DNA of 64,000 nt from Streptomyces cyaneogriseus subsp. noncyanogenus (GTDB lineage Bacteria > Actinomycetota > Actinomycetes > Streptomycetales > Streptomycetaceae), in NCBI RefSeq assembly GCF_000931445.1, contig NZ_CP010849.1, forward strand, positions 4,402,001-4,466,000, in the 5' to 3' direction. The notes under the pieces were generated by a model. The model saw only the letters and a list, made by a program, of their open reading frames with translations. It did not search any database and was not told where the DNA came from. Below are positions 22,159 to 31,764 of this stretch, in pieces. Within the stretch, counting starts at the first letter, position 1. Each line of letters opens with the position of its first letter. A program made the translations under genes and the position numbers.

Positions 22159-23876
22159 GCCTCCTCGTCGTCGGGCTGAGCCACCGCAGCGCCCCGGTCA
22201 GCGTGCTGGAGCGGGCCTCGCTGACCGCGGAGGCCCAGAACAAGCTGCTGCACGACACGGTCGCCGCCGAACCGGCCGACGAGGCCGCGGTCCTGGCCAC
22301 CTGCAACCGCATCGAGCTCTACGCCGACGTGGACAAGTTCCACGCCGGTGTCGCCGAGCTGTCCACGCTGCTCGCCCGGCACAGCGGCGTCGGCCTGGAG
22401 GAGCTCACCCCTTATCTCTACGTGCACTACGAGGACCGGGCCGTCCACCACCTGTTCTCGGTGGCGTGCGGGCTGGACTCGATGGTCGTGGGCGAGGGCC
22501 AGATCCTCGGCCAGATAAAGGACTCCCTGGCCCGGGCCCAGGAGCTGCACACCGCCGGACGGCTGCTGAACGACCTGTTCCAGCAGGCGCTGCGGGTCGG
22601 CAAGCGCGGCCACTCCGAGACCGGCATCGACCGCGCCGGGCAGTCCCTGGTCACCTTCGGCCTGGAGCAGCTCGCCGCCGGCGCCGACGTCGCGGGCTGG
22701 GCCCGCGGCAAGAAGGCCCTGGTCATCGGCGCCGGTTCGATGTCCTCGCTGGCCGCCGCGACGCTGGCGCGCGCGGGTGTCGCCGAGGTCGTCATCGCCA
22801 ACCGCACCTTCGAGCGGGCCGAGCGGCTCGCGCAGATCCTCACCGAGGGCGGCGACGCGCAGGTCGCGGCCCGCGCGGTGCCGATGGACGCGGTGCCGGC
22901 CGAACTGACACGTGCCGACGTGGCCGTCTCCTGCACCGGCGCGACCGGGCTCGTCCTGACGGCCGACGCGGTCGCCGCGGCGGTGGAGGGACGCACGGGG
23001 CGGCCCGCCGCGGTCGAGGAGGACGACGACCGTACGCGGGCCGCCAAGGCGCGGCCCCAGCAGCCGCCGGCCGCGGCCGGCGACGAGAACTGCCCGCTGG
23101 ACCTGTCCGCCGTGCAGCCCGGCTTCTCCGTCATGGGGGAGGCCGCGGTGGCCGGCATGGACGCGGCGACGCTGGAGCAGCACGCGGCCTGGGTCGCGGG
23201 CGGGACGGCCGTGGACCGGCCGCGCGAGACCGGCCGGCGCAGCCCCGAGGCGGACGCCGAGCTGATCGGCGCGCTCGCCGCGACCGCCGCGAGCGCCGGG
23301 CGGATCCCGGAGGCGCGCCGGCCCGAGCCGGTCGCCGTCGTACCGCGCCCGCAGCCCGTGCTGTTCCTGCTCGACCTCGCCATGCCCCGTGACATCGACG
23401 CCGCCGTGCACCGGCTGTCCGGGGTGCATCTGGTGGACATCGAGTCGCTCGCCGAGGCTTCCGCCGACGCGCCGATGGCGGCCGACGTCGACCAGGTCCG
23501 GCGGATCGTGGCCGACGAGGTCGCCGCCTTCGGGGCGGCGCAGCGGGCCGCGCACATCACCCCCACCGTCGTCGCGCTGCGCAGCATGGCCGCCGACGTG
23601 GTGGCCGGCGAGATGGCCCGGCTGGAGGGGCGGCTGCCCGGCCTGGACGACAAGCACCGCGCCGAGATCACGCAGACCGTCAAGCGTGTGGTCGACAAGC
23701 TGCTGCACGCGCCGACGGTACGGGTCAAGCAGCTCGCGGCCGAGCCCGGCGGCGCCGGGTACGCGGACGCGCTGCGCACCTTGTTCGACCTCGACCCGGA
23801 GACGGTGGCCGCCGTCTCCCGGGCCGAGGGCGGCAGGAACACCGAGAACAACGGCAAGAACCGAGGGCCGGCATGA
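22155..23876 (+). CDS. hemA: Glutamyl-tRNA reductase
   Basis: A 573-residue enzyme that reduces glutamyl-tRNA to glutamate-1-semialdehyde, the first committed step of tetrapyrrole synthesis. The N-terminal catalytic domain has GLSHRSAPVSVLERA and the active-site Cys in ATCNRIELYA. VGEGQILGQIKDSL follows, and the NADPH domain contains ALVIGAGSMSSLAAATL. The protein is about 150 residues longer than E. coli HemA because of a Pro/Ala/Asp-rich insertion at about residues 275-395. The C-terminal dimerisation helix region is intact. Translation is coupled to rex and hemC by ATGA overlaps. Confidence 0.96.
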   Translation: MSLLVVGLSHRSAPVSVLERASLTAEAQNKLLHDTVAAEPADEAAVLATCNRIELYADVDKFHAGVAELSTLLARHSGVGLEELTPYLYVHYEDRAVHHLFSVACGLDSMVVGEGQILGQIKDSLARAQELHTAGRLLNDLFQQALRVGKRGHSETGIDRAGQSLVTFGLEQLAAGADVAGWARGKKALVIGAGSMSSLAAATLARAGVAEVVIANRTFERAERLAQILTEGGDAQVAARAVPMDAVPAELTRADVAVSCTGATGLVLTADAVAAAVEGRTGRPAAVEEDDDRTRAAKARPQQPPAAAGDENCPLDLSAVQPGFSVMGEAAVAGMDAATLEQHAAWVAGGTAVDRPRETGRRSPEADAELIGALAATAASAGRIPEARRPEPVAVVPRPQPVLFLLDLAMPRDIDAAVHRLSGVHLVDIESLAEASADAPMAADVDQVRRIVADEVAAFGAAQRAAHITPTVVALRSMAADVVAGEMARLEGRLPGLDDKHRAEITQTVKRVVDKLLHAPTVRVKQLAAEPGGAGYADALRTLFDLDPETVAAVSRAEGGRNTENNGKNRGPA

Positions 23877-24835
23877 CTGAGAAGGCACTGAGGCTGGGGA
23901 CCAGGCGCAGCAAGCTCGCCATGGCCCAGTCCGGGCAGGTGGCGGACGCCGTGAGCCAGGTGACCGGGCGGCCCGTCGAGCTCGTCGAGATCACCACGTA
24001 CGGTGACACGTCGCGCGAGCACCTGGCGCAGATCGGCGGCACGGGCGTGTTCGTGACCGCGCTGCGCGACGCGCTGCTGAGGGGCGAGGTGGACTTCGCG
24101 GTTCATTCGCTCAAGGACCTGCCGACGGCGCAGCCCGAGGACCTGGTCCTGGCCGCCGTACCGGTGCGCGAGGACCCGCGGGACGTGATCGTCGCCCGGG
24201 ACGCGCGGAAGTTCGCGGACCTGCCGCCCGGGGCGCGTGTGGGCACGGGTTCGCCGCGCCGCATGGCGCAGCTCAACGCGTACGCGCGCAGCCACGGGCT
24301 GGACATCGAGACGGTCCCGATCCGGGGCAACGTCGACACGCGGATCGGGTACGTCCGCAGCGGTGAGCTGGACGCCGTCGTGCTCGCCGCCGCCGGGATG
24401 AACCGGATCGGCCGGATCGACGAGGTGACCGACTTCCTGTCGGTCGACACGGTTCTGCCGGCCCCCGGCCAGGGGGCCCTGGCGATCGAGTGCGCCGCGG
24501 CCGACGCGGAGCTGATCGCCGTGCTCGCGGAGCTCGACGACCCGTTCACGCGGGCCGCCGTGACCGCCGAGCGGTCACTGCTCGCCGCCCTGGAGGCCGG
24601 CTGCAGCGCCCCTGTGGGAGCGCTGGCCGACCTTCCCCATGCCGACGGGCAAATTGTCAAGGAAATGCGCCTGCGGGGCGTCGTCGGCACGACCGACGGC
24701 ACCGCGCTGGTGCAGCTGTCCACCACCGGTCCCGTGCCCGTGACGCACGAGGAGGCCGTGGCACTCGGCCGCGAACTCGCCGCCGAGATGCTCGCCCAGG
24801 GCGCGGCCGGTCTGATGGGGGAGCGAGCACATTGA
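23873..24835 (+). CDS. hemC: Hydroxymethylbilane synthase (porphobilinogen deaminase)
   Basis: A 320-residue enzyme that polymerises four porphobilinogens into hydroxymethylbilane. The family start is LRLGTRRSKLAMAQSGQVAD; FAVHSLKDLPT is the catalytic-loop region with the active Asp, and GSPRRMAQL carries cofactor-binding arginines. The dipyrromethane cofactor Cys is in LEAGCSAPVGALA at about residue 243. Overlaps hemA by ATGA and the downstream hemD gene by TTGA, giving one translationally coupled block controlled by Rex. Confidence 0.97.
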   Translation: MTEKALRLGTRRSKLAMAQSGQVADAVSQVTGRPVELVEITTYGDTSREHLAQIGGTGVFVTALRDALLRGEVDFAVHSLKDLPTAQPEDLVLAAVPVREDPRDVIVARDARKFADLPPGARVGTGSPRRMAQLNAYARSHGLDIETVPIRGNVDTRIGYVRSGELDAVVLAAAGMNRIGRIDEVTDFLSVDTVLPAPGQGALAIECAAADAELIAVLAELDDPFTRAAVTAERSLLAALEAGCSAPVGALADLPHADGQIVKEMRLRGVVGTTDGTALVQLSTTGPVPVTHEEAVALGRELAAEMLAQGAAGLMGERAH

Positions 24836-26562
24836 GCCCCACCACCCTTCCCGCCGGTCCGGAACACGGGCACGTCACCTTCCTGGGTGCCGGACCCGGA
24901 GATCCGGGACTGCTGACCCTGCGCGCTGTGGAGGCGCTGGCGAACGCGGACGTCCTCGTCGCCGAGCACGAGGTGCTCGACGTCGTCCGCGAGCACGCCA
25001 GGCAGGGCGTCGCCGAAGTGCACACGGACGCCGATCCTTCGGCGGAACCGGCCGGCTCTTCCTCCGGACCGCATCCGGGCACAGGCACGCCTCAGCTGAC
25101 GGTAGTTGACGGCACGTCAACCACCGTGGGCGTTCCCGCTGTGCGGGATGCCGCACATCTTGTCATGGAGGCCGCGCGGGGCGGCAGGCGGGTCGTCCGT
25201 GCGGTGTCCGGGGATCCCGGACTCGACGCGGACGCCGCCGAGGAGATGCTGGCCTGCGCCGCCGCCGGGGTGCCCTTCGAGGTCGTCCCGGGCATCGCGA
25301 CGGCCGTCGGCGTGCCGGCGTACGCCGGTGTGCCGCTGCGCGACGCCGAGGGCGCCGACGTGCGGTTCGTGGACGCCCGTACCGCCTCCGACCGCTGCTG
25401 GACGGAGGTGGGCGCCTCCGACGGCACGGTCGTGGTCTCCACGACGCTCGACTCGGTCGCCGCGGCGGCCGGCGAGCTGGTGGCGGCGGGCCGCAAGCCG
25501 GACACCCCGCTGACCGTGACCGTCGCCGGTACGACCACCCGGCAGCGGACCTGGACCGCCACGCTCGGCACCATCGCGCAGACGCTGAAGCAGGCCAAGG
25601 TGCTGCCGTCGCCGGAGGGCGGCCGGCCGGTGATAGCCGTGGTCGGTGAGCGCGGTGCCGCCGCCCGGCGCGAGAAGCTGTCGTGGTTCGAGTCCAAGCC
25701 GCTGTTCGGCTGGAAGGTGCTCGTGCCGCGTACGAAGGAGCAGGCGGCCTCGCTCTCCGACCAGTTGCGGTCCTACGGGGCCGTGCCGCACGAGGTGCCG
25801 ACGATCGCCGTCGAGCCGCCGCGCACCCCGCAGCAGATGGAGCGCGCGGTCAAGGGCCTGGTGACCGGCCGGTACGAGTGGATCGCGTTCACCTCGGTCA
25901 ACGCGGTCAAGGCCGTGCGGGAGAAGTTCGAGGAGTACGGGCTGGACGCCCGCGCCTTCGCGGGCATCAAGGTCGCCGCGGTCGGCGAGCAGACCGCGAA
26001 GGCGCTGATCGCCTTCGGTGTGAAGCCGGATCTGGTGCCGAGCGGGGAGCAGTCCGCGGCCGGCCTGCTGGAGGACTGGCCGCCGTACGACCCGGTGTTC
26101 GACCCGATCGACCGGGTCTTCCTGCCGCGCGCCGACATCGCCACCGAGACGCTCGTCGCCGGGCTGATCGAGCTGGGCTGGGAGGTCGACGACGTCACCG
26201 CCTACCGGACGGTGCGCGCCTCGCCGCCGCCCGCCGAGACGCGGGAAGCGATCAAGGGCGGTGGTTTCGACGCGGTGCTGTTCACGTCGTCCTCCACCGT
26301 GCGGAACCTCGTCGGCATCGCGGGCAAGCCGCACAACGTGACGGTGATCGCCTGCATCGGCCCGGCCACCGCCAAGACGGCGGAGGAGCACGGACTGCGC
26401 GTCGACGTCATGGCGCCCGAGCCGTCCGTGCACAAGCTGGCCGAGGCGCTGGCCGACTTCGGCATGAAGCGGCGGCTGGCGGCCCTCGAGGCCGGCGACC
26501 CGGTGACCCGGCCGAGCGAGCGGCGTCCGGGCGCGCGCAGGCGGCGGTCGACGACGACGTGA
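24832..26562 (+). CDS. hemD: Fused uroporphyrinogen-III C-methyltransferase/synthase (CobA-HemD)
   Basis: A 576-residue fusion. Residues 1-265 form a SUMT/CobA-like methyltransferase (VTFLGAGPGDPGLLTLRAVEAL), and residues 285-560 form HemD, uroporphyrinogen-III synthase (VLVPRTKEQAASLSDQL, WIAFTSVNAVKAV, FDAVLFTSSSTVRNLVG). Such fusions are normal in Streptomyces and branch between heme and siroheme/cobalamin. The CobA half has a degenerate middle (a long Gly/Pro/Thr insert at about 60-90), so methyltransferase activity is uncertain. The start is TTG 24832 with GGGGGAG upstream. A strong hairpin follows the stop. Confidence 0.93.
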   Translation: MSPTTLPAGPEHGHVTFLGAGPGDPGLLTLRAVEALANADVLVAEHEVLDVVREHARQGVAEVHTDADPSAEPAGSSSGPHPGTGTPQLTVVDGTSTTVGVPAVRDAAHLVMEAARGGRRVVRAVSGDPGLDADAAEEMLACAAAGVPFEVVPGIATAVGVPAYAGVPLRDAEGADVRFVDARTASDRCWTEVGASDGTVVVSTTLDSVAAAAGELVAAGRKPDTPLTVTVAGTTTRQRTWTATLGTIAQTLKQAKVLPSPEGGRPVIAVVGERGAAARREKLSWFESKPLFGWKVLVPRTKEQAASLSDQLRSYGAVPHEVPTIAVEPPRTPQQMERAVKGLVTGRYEWIAFTSVNAVKAVREKFEEYGLDARAFAGIKVAAVGEQTAKALIAFGVKPDLVPSGEQSAAGLLEDWPPYDPVFDPIDRVFLPRADIATETLVAGLIELGWEVDDVTAYRTVRASPPPAETREAIKGGGFDAVLFTSSSTVRNLVGIAGKPHNVTVIACIGPATAKTAEEHGLRVDVMAPEPSVHKLAEALADFGMKRRLAALEAGDPVTRPSERRPGARRRRSTTT

Positions 26563-26567
26563 GGGGA

Positions 26568-26606
26568 CGAGCGGGACGGACGGCGAGTGGCGGTCCGTCC
26601 CGCTCG
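26568..26606 (+). terminator. Hairpin after hemD
   Basis: CGAGCGGGACGGAC (26568-26581) pairs perfectly with GTCCGTCCCGCTCG (26593-26606), a 14-bp stem with an 11-nt loop, six bases after the hemD stop. It marks the end of the rex-hemACD transcript and the left edge of the accessory block. Confidence 0.85.
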
Positions 26607-26672
26607 CACCAGGCGGCACACAGGAGCCGTCGAGCGCTTCATTCCCCCAAAGCCCTTGCTGCGCGGAGTTGT

Positions 26673-26708
26673 TCATGACATCCTGCAAGGCTTTGCACAC
26701 GTCATGAC
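26673..26708. promoter_or_regulatory. Paired TCATGAC elements upstream of hsdR
   Basis: TCATGAC occurs at 26673-26679 and 26702-26708, 29 bp apart, and the second is part of the perfect palindrome GTCATGAC. They lie 25-60 bp before the hsdR start, where an operator controlling restriction would be expected. No binding protein is known. Confidence 0.3.
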
Positions 26709-26731
26709 GGCTTGGAGTCAGGGGGATCCAC

Positions 26732-29700
26732 ATGGTGACGGCAGTGGTCGGCGGCCCGTCGGACGGGGACGACGAGCAGGTCAGGCGGCTGGCCGCGAGC
26801 TCGTCCAACTTCGGCCACCTGATCGGGCACGAGCCTTTGCTGGTGACGCTGGGCTGCGCCGCGGAGACCTACGTCCACACCGATCCGCACGCGGCCATGG
26901 TGAAGGCCCGGCTGTTCGGCGAGATCATGGCCAAGCACCTGGTCACCCTGGTCAACGTCACCGTTCCGGGCAACAAGCAGGTCGACCGCATCAACGCCCT
27001 GACCCGGGCCGGGGTGCTCGTTCCCCAGGTGCGTGCGTGGTTTGAGGGAATCCGCACGACGGGCAACAAGGCGGTCCACGAGTACTACGCCAATGTGCGC
27101 GCGGCGCTCCAGGCGGTGGAGCTGTGCTTCCGTCTCGGTGACTGGCTGCACCGCTCCCTCGACCCGTCCGACACCACGCACCGCGTCTTCCTGGCGCCCG
27201 CGCCCCCGTCCGCCTCGCCCGCCCCGGAGACCGTCGCCGACGCCGCGGAGTTGAAGCAGCTTCGCGCCGAGCTCGACGCCTACCGCCGCAAGCTGGAGGA
27301 GGCCCGGCTCAGCTACGACGGCAAGCAGAGCCGCCTGGAGCGCGAGCGGGCCGCCCGCGAGCAGGCCGAGGCGGAGCTGGCCCGTGCCGAGGCCGAACGG
27401 GCCGCGCTGCACGACCTGATCGCCGAGCTGAGCGAGAAGATCACCGAGCTGACGGCTCCGGCCATGGAGTCCCGTTCGGCCGCCCGCCCGCTGGACGGGG
27501 CCTCGCAGCGTGACCAGTTCATCGCGCACGCGCAGAAGGCCGCCCGCCCGCCGATGAGCGAGGCGCAGGTTCGCGCCGAACTGGACCGGATCCTGGAGAA
27601 GGCGGGCTGGATCGTCCAGGACGACGCCACCAAGAACCTCTTCGCGGGCAAGGGGGTCGCCGTCCGGGAGGTCTCCACCGCCGTGGGCCGTGCCGACTAC
27701 CTCCTCTACGTCGAGCAGCGCCTGGTGGGCGTCATAGAAGCCAAGCGGGAGGGCGCCGACCTGGAGGCCGCCATGCAGCAGGCCGCCCGCTATGCCACCG
27801 GCCTCACGCGCAGCCAGCAGCTCAGCGCGTGGCGGGCCAGCCTGCCCTTCCGGTACGTCGCCGACGGCAACACGGTCCGCTTCCACAACGCGCTCGACCC
27901 GTCCCCGCGCACGCGTGAGGTCTTCGCCGTGCACCAGCCGGAGACCATCGCCCGCTGGATCGAGGAGGCCGAGGCCGATCCCGCCGCGCCGACCCTGCGG
28001 GCCCGGATGCGCCACCTGCCGCAGACCTTCCTCGACCCCGAACCGCTGCGCCCGGCCCAGGTCACGGCGATCACCGGGCTGGAGCGTTCCCTGGCCAAGG
28101 ACGACCCGCGTGCCCTGATCCAGATGGCGACCGGCGCCGGCAAGACGTACACGGTGGTCAACGCGAGCTACCGGCTGCTCAAGCACGCGGGCGCCAAGCG
28201 CATCCTGTTCCTCGTCGACCGCAACAACCTCGGCAGCCAGGCCGCCACCGAGTTCGAGAACTTCGACACCCCGGACGACGGCCGCAAGTTCACCGAGCTG
28301 TACGTCGTGCAGCGCCTGGCCGGTGACGCGGTCCTGGGTTCCGCGCACGTGGTGGTGTCCACCGTGCAGCGGCTGTGGCTGGCGCTGACCGGGCGCGAGG
28401 TGCCGAGCGCCGACAGCGAGGACGCCGCCCTCGACCGCTACGACCTGGTCGACGAGCCGGTCCAGGTCGGCTACAACCCGGACCTGCCGCCGGAGACCTT
28501 CGACCTCATCGTCGTCGACGAGTGCCACCGCTCCATCTACGGCAAGTGGCGCGCGGTCCTGGAGTACTTCGACGCCCACCTGGTTGGCCTGACCGCCACC
28601 CCGGTCAAGCAGACCTTCGGCTTCTTCTTCCAAAACCTCGTCAGCGAGTACCCCTACGAGCAGGCCGTCGCCGACGGCGTCAACGTCGACTTCGACGTCT
28701 TCCGCATCCGTACGGAGCTGGGGGAGAACGGCGGGACGATCCCGGCGGAGACGGTCGTGCCCATGCGGGAGCGCAAGACCCGCCGGGAGCGCTACCAGGA
28801 GCTGGAGGAGGACCTGGAGTGGAAGGCGTCCCAGCTGGGCCGGCAGGTCATCAGCAAGGGACAGCTCAAGCTCGTCATGGAAACCTTCCGCAAGCACCTG
28901 TTCACGGACGTCTTCCCGCCCGTCGGGGAGGGCGAGGCGCAGCGGTCGCGCACGCACGTGCCCAAGACGCTGATCTTCGCCGTCGACGACCACCACGCCG
29001 ACGAGATCGTCCAGACGGTGCGGCAGGTCTTCGGCGAGGGCGACGACTTCTGCACCAAGATCACGCACGCAGCGAAGCGGCCCGCCGAGCTGATCAAGGC
29101 GTTCCGCAACAGCCCCGAGCTGCGGATCGCCGTCACGGTGGACATGATCGCCACGGGTACGGACATCCCCCCGCTGGAGTGCGTGTTCTTCCTGCGCGAC
29201 GTGAAGAGCTGGGCGTACTTCGAGCAGATGAAGGGGCGGGGCTCGCGGACGGTGGACCCGGCCGAGTTCCAGGCGGTGACGCCGGACGCCGAGGTCAAGG
29301 AGCGGTTCGTGATCGTCGACGCGGTCGGAGTCACGGACTCGCCCCGCGTGGACGCGCGCCCGCTCAACCGCGTCTCCGAGCGGAAGGTGCCGCTGGAGCG
29401 GCTGATGGCGAAGACCGCCGGCCTGGCGATGACGGAGGACGAGGTCGCCACGCTGGCGGGCCGCCTGGCGCGCCTCGACCGCCAGCTCACCCCCGAGGAG
29501 CGGGAGGAGATCGAGGAACTCGCCGGGCAGCCGCTGCGGGAGATCGTCGGCGGCCTGGTCCGGTCCGTCGACCCCGACCAGCAGGAGAAGGCCCGGCGCA
29601 TCGGCGGTGAGAAGCAGGTCCGGCAGGAGATGCTGGAGGCCCTGAAGCCGATCGCCGCCAACCGCGAGCTGCGGGACCGCCTGATGTCCATGCGCCGCGC

Positions 29701-30322
29701 CCACGACATCGTCATCGACGAGGTGAGCGTGGACGAGGTGAAGGAGGCGCGCGGCATCACGGCGGACGAGCTGGCGATGCGCCGGGTGACCTCCTGGAAG
29801 GAGTACCTCAAGGAGCACCAGGACGAGATCGCCGCGCTCAGCCTCGCGTTCGGCGAGCGGCGGGACCCGAAGGAGGTCTACCGACGCCTGAAGGACCTGG
29901 CCCGCAAGATCGAGCGTCCTCCCTTCCAGTGGACCCCGGCACGGCTGTACGACGCGTACGTGCAGCTGGGCAAGGCGGCCGAGCACCCGCGGGGGGCGGC
30001 GGGCGTGGTCGACCTGATCGGCCTGCTGCGCTTCGAGCTGGGCCTGGACGAGGAGGTACGGCCGTACCGGACGCTGGTGGAGGAGCGGTACGCGGCGTGG
30101 CGGGCCCGTCAGGAGCAGGCGGGAGCCGTTTTCACCGAGGACCAGGTGTGGTGGCTGGACCGGATGGTGGACGTCATAGCGACGGACGCGGCGATCGAGC
30201 CCGAGCATTTGAAGGACGTACCCTTCATTGAGCGCGGGGGCGTGGACGGGTTCCTGAGGGAGTTCGGGGCCGATCGGGGGGCTGAGATTTTGGATGAGCT
30301 GGGACGGGAGTTGGGTGCGTGA
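26732..30322 (+). CDS. hsdR: Type I restriction enzyme, R (motor/nuclease) subunit with N-terminal DUF4145
   Basis: A 1196-residue HsdR. Residues 20-130 form a DUF4145-like domain (FGHLIGHEPLLVTLGCAAE to GNKAVHEYYA), followed by a coiled coil at 165-235. The PD-(D/E)xK nuclease is at about 270-370 (RADYLLYVEQ then VIEAKREG). The DEAD-type translocase has Walker A MATGAGKTYT at about 465, DECHRS at about 595 and motif VI in EQMKGRGSRTVDP. The EcoEI-type C-terminal domain binds the methylase. It cuts unmodified DNA after ATP-driven translocation. GGGGGA precedes the ATG. It overlaps hsdS by GTGA. Confidence 0.95.
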   Translation: MVTAVVGGPSDGDDEQVRRLAASSSNFGHLIGHEPLLVTLGCAAETYVHTDPHAAMVKARLFGEIMAKHLVTLVNVTVPGNKQVDRINALTRAGVLVPQVRAWFEGIRTTGNKAVHEYYANVRAALQAVELCFRLGDWLHRSLDPSDTTHRVFLAPAPPSASPAPETVADAAELKQLRAELDAYRRKLEEARLSYDGKQSRLERERAAREQAEAELARAEAERAALHDLIAELSEKITELTAPAMESRSAARPLDGASQRDQFIAHAQKAARPPMSEAQVRAELDRILEKAGWIVQDDATKNLFAGKGVAVREVSTAVGRADYLLYVEQRLVGVIEAKREGADLEAAMQQAARYATGLTRSQQLSAWRASLPFRYVADGNTVRFHNALDPSPRTREVFAVHQPETIARWIEEAEADPAAPTLRARMRHLPQTFLDPEPLRPAQVTAITGLERSLAKDDPRALIQMATGAGKTYTVVNASYRLLKHAGAKRILFLVDRNNLGSQAATEFENFDTPDDGRKFTELYVVQRLAGDAVLGSAHVVVSTVQRLWLALTGREVPSADSEDAALDRYDLVDEPVQVGYNPDLPPETFDLIVVDECHRSIYGKWRAVLEYFDAHLVGLTATPVKQTFGFFFQNLVSEYPYEQAVADGVNVDFDVFRIRTELGENGGTIPAETVVPMRERKTRRERYQELEEDLEWKASQLGRQVISKGQLKLVMETFRKHLFTDVFPPVGEGEAQRSRTHVPKTLIFAVDDHHADEIVQTVRQVFGEGDDFCTKITHAAKRPAELIKAFRNSPELRIAVTVDMIATGTDIPPLECVFFLRDVKSWAYFEQMKGRGSRTVDPAEFQAVTPDAEVKERFVIVDAVGVTDSPRVDARPLNRVSERKVPLERLMAKTAGLAMTEDEVATLAGRLARLDRQLTPEEREEIEELAGQPLREIVGGLVRSVDPDQQEKARRIGGEKQVRQEMLEALKPIAANRELRDRLMSMRRAHDIVIDEVSVDEVKEARGITADELAMRRVTSWKEYLKEHQDEIAALSLAFGERRDPKEVYRRLKDLARKIERPPFQWTPARLYDAYVQLGKAAEHPRGAAGVVDLIGLLRFELGLDEEVRPYRTLVEERYAAWRARQEQAGAVFTEDQVWWLDRMVDVIATDAAIEPEHLKDVPFIERGGVDGFLREFGADRGAEILDELGRELGA

Positions 30323-31764
30323 GCGGGTTGCCTAGCGGCTGGGTGCGAGTGAACCTCGATGAGATCGCTGAGGTTCAAGGGGGTATCCAGAAGCAGCAGA
30401 AGCGGCACCCGGTAAAAAACAAGTTTCCGTTTCTTCGGGTTGCTAATGTCGCCAGTGGGGCGCTCGATCTTCGCGAAGTACATGAGATCGAGCTGTTCGA
30501 GGGTGAGCTGGAGAGGTTTGTTCTCCGTCCCGGCGACTTGCTTGTCGTGGAAGGCAATGGAAGTGTTTCCCAGCTCGGCAGGGCAGCTCGGTGGAACGGT
30601 GAGATCGAGAACTGCGTACACCAGAACCACCTTATTCGGGTACGGCCGGGCCCCGCGATCTTGGCCAAGTACTTGGAGCTTTTGTGGAACTCTCCGGCGG
30701 TCTCCGAACAGCTTCGTAAGGTGGCGGCGTCGACTAGTGGGTTGCACACGCTGAGCACGGCGAAGCTGAAGAGGGTTAGTATTTCGCTCCCTCCGCTGGA
30801 GGAGCAGGGGCGCATCGTCGCCGCGCTCGAAGAGCAGTTGTCGCGACTCGACGCGGCGGAGAAGTCCCTCGGCGACGCTGGCCGCCGGATCGCGCTCACG
30901 GTCCGGTCCTTGCTGAACCAATACTTCGGATCGTCTGGAGTGCGCTCACGGGGATGGCGTTACGAGCGTCTGGAGGACGTCGCGGACATCCGCGGCGGAC
31001 AGACGCCGCGCAAGAATTCCGTCGAGTTCCACACCGAATGGGAGCCCGGCCTGGTTCCGTTCTGGAAGGTGGGCGACATGAACGGCGCGGACGGGCGACT
31101 CATGGCTCGGTCCCGCACCTACCTGTCGGCCGAACAGGTCATGAGCGCCAAGGTCAGGACCTATCCCGCCGGCACGGTCCTGCTTCCCAAGCGGGGCGGT
31201 GCGATCGCCACGAACAAAAAGCGCATAACATCCACCGCCGGCGCCTTTGATTTGAACGTCATGGGAGTCGTTCCAAACAAGGGCCTCGTCTCGGAATTTC
31301 TCTGGTGCTGGTTTCAGACCATCGATTTGAACGAGTTGTCGGACGGGTCGAACGTGCCCCAGATCAACAAGCCCGACCTCAGCCATCTCCTCATCCCGGT
31401 GCCGAGCGAGGCTGAGCAGAAGTCCGTCGTGCGACATCTGGACGACCTGCTTGCGCGTTTCGGCCGCATGCAAAGCAGGATTTCGGACGTGCGACCGAAC
31501 TGGTTGCGGACCTCGCTTCTCCAGCAGGCCCTCGCTGGCCGTTTGGCCCTCCAGCACCCCGCCGATGAGCCGGCCGAAGCCCTGCTCGCCCGTATCCGCG
31601 CGCAGCGGGAGGCAGCCGAAACGACCCGGTCCCGTCGCCCGAGCGCCCGCCGAGCCCCGGCTCAGCGAGGCAGCGCCCTGCAGGCACCTCCGCCGCCCCG
31701 GCCCGGCGCTCCCGCCCTCGCCACCGCTACTCAGCCCACCCTTGACCTGGAGATGCCCTCGTGA
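30319..31764 (+). CDS. hsdS: Type I restriction-modification specificity subunit
   Basis: A 481-residue HsdS with two target-recognition domains. TRD1 spans about residues 5-155 (LPSGWVRVNLDEIAEVQGG) and is followed by the conserved helix SLPPLEEQGRIVAALEEQL. TRD2 starts at about 212 (GWRYERLEDVADIRGGQTP) and ends before VPSEAEQKSVVRHLDDLL. The C-terminus is a Pro/Ala/Arg-rich tail unlike most HsdS. The TRD1 coding DNA (30340-30790) is clearly AT-richer than the flanks, which fits the usual horizontal exchange of recognition domains. The two half-sites recognised cannot be predicted here. Confidence 0.94.
   Translation: MSGLPSGWVRVNLDEIAEVQGGIQKQQKRHPVKNKFPFLRVANVASGALDLREVHEIELFEGELERFVLRPGDLLVVEGNGSVSQLGRAARWNGEIENCVHQNHLIRVRPGPAILAKYLELLWNSPAVSEQLRKVAASTSGLHTLSTAKLKRVSISLPPLEEQGRIVAALEEQLSRLDAAEKSLGDAGRRIALTVRSLLNQYFGSSGVRSRGWRYERLEDVADIRGGQTPRKNSVEFHTEWEPGLVPFWKVGDMNGADGRLMARSRTYLSAEQVMSAKVRTYPAGTVLLPKRGGAIATNKKRITSTAGAFDLNVMGVVPNKGLVSEFLWCWFQTIDLNELSDGSNVPQINKPDLSHLLIPVPSEAEQKSVVRHLDDLLARFGRMQSRISDVRPNWLRTSLLQQALAGRLALQHPADEPAEALLARIRAQREAAETTRSRRPSARRAPAQRGSALQAPPPPRPGAPALATATQPTLDLEMPS

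Noticed and set aside
26563..26731. A tRNA gene or att site as island entry point
   Set aside because: No tRNA-like cloverleaf or GTTC-containing T-arm was seen at either edge, and no direct repeat was found by eye.
26702..30208. A 1168-codon minus-strand frame antisense to hsdR
   Set aside because: It mirrors hsdR codon by codon; hsdR has every expected motif and this frame has none.
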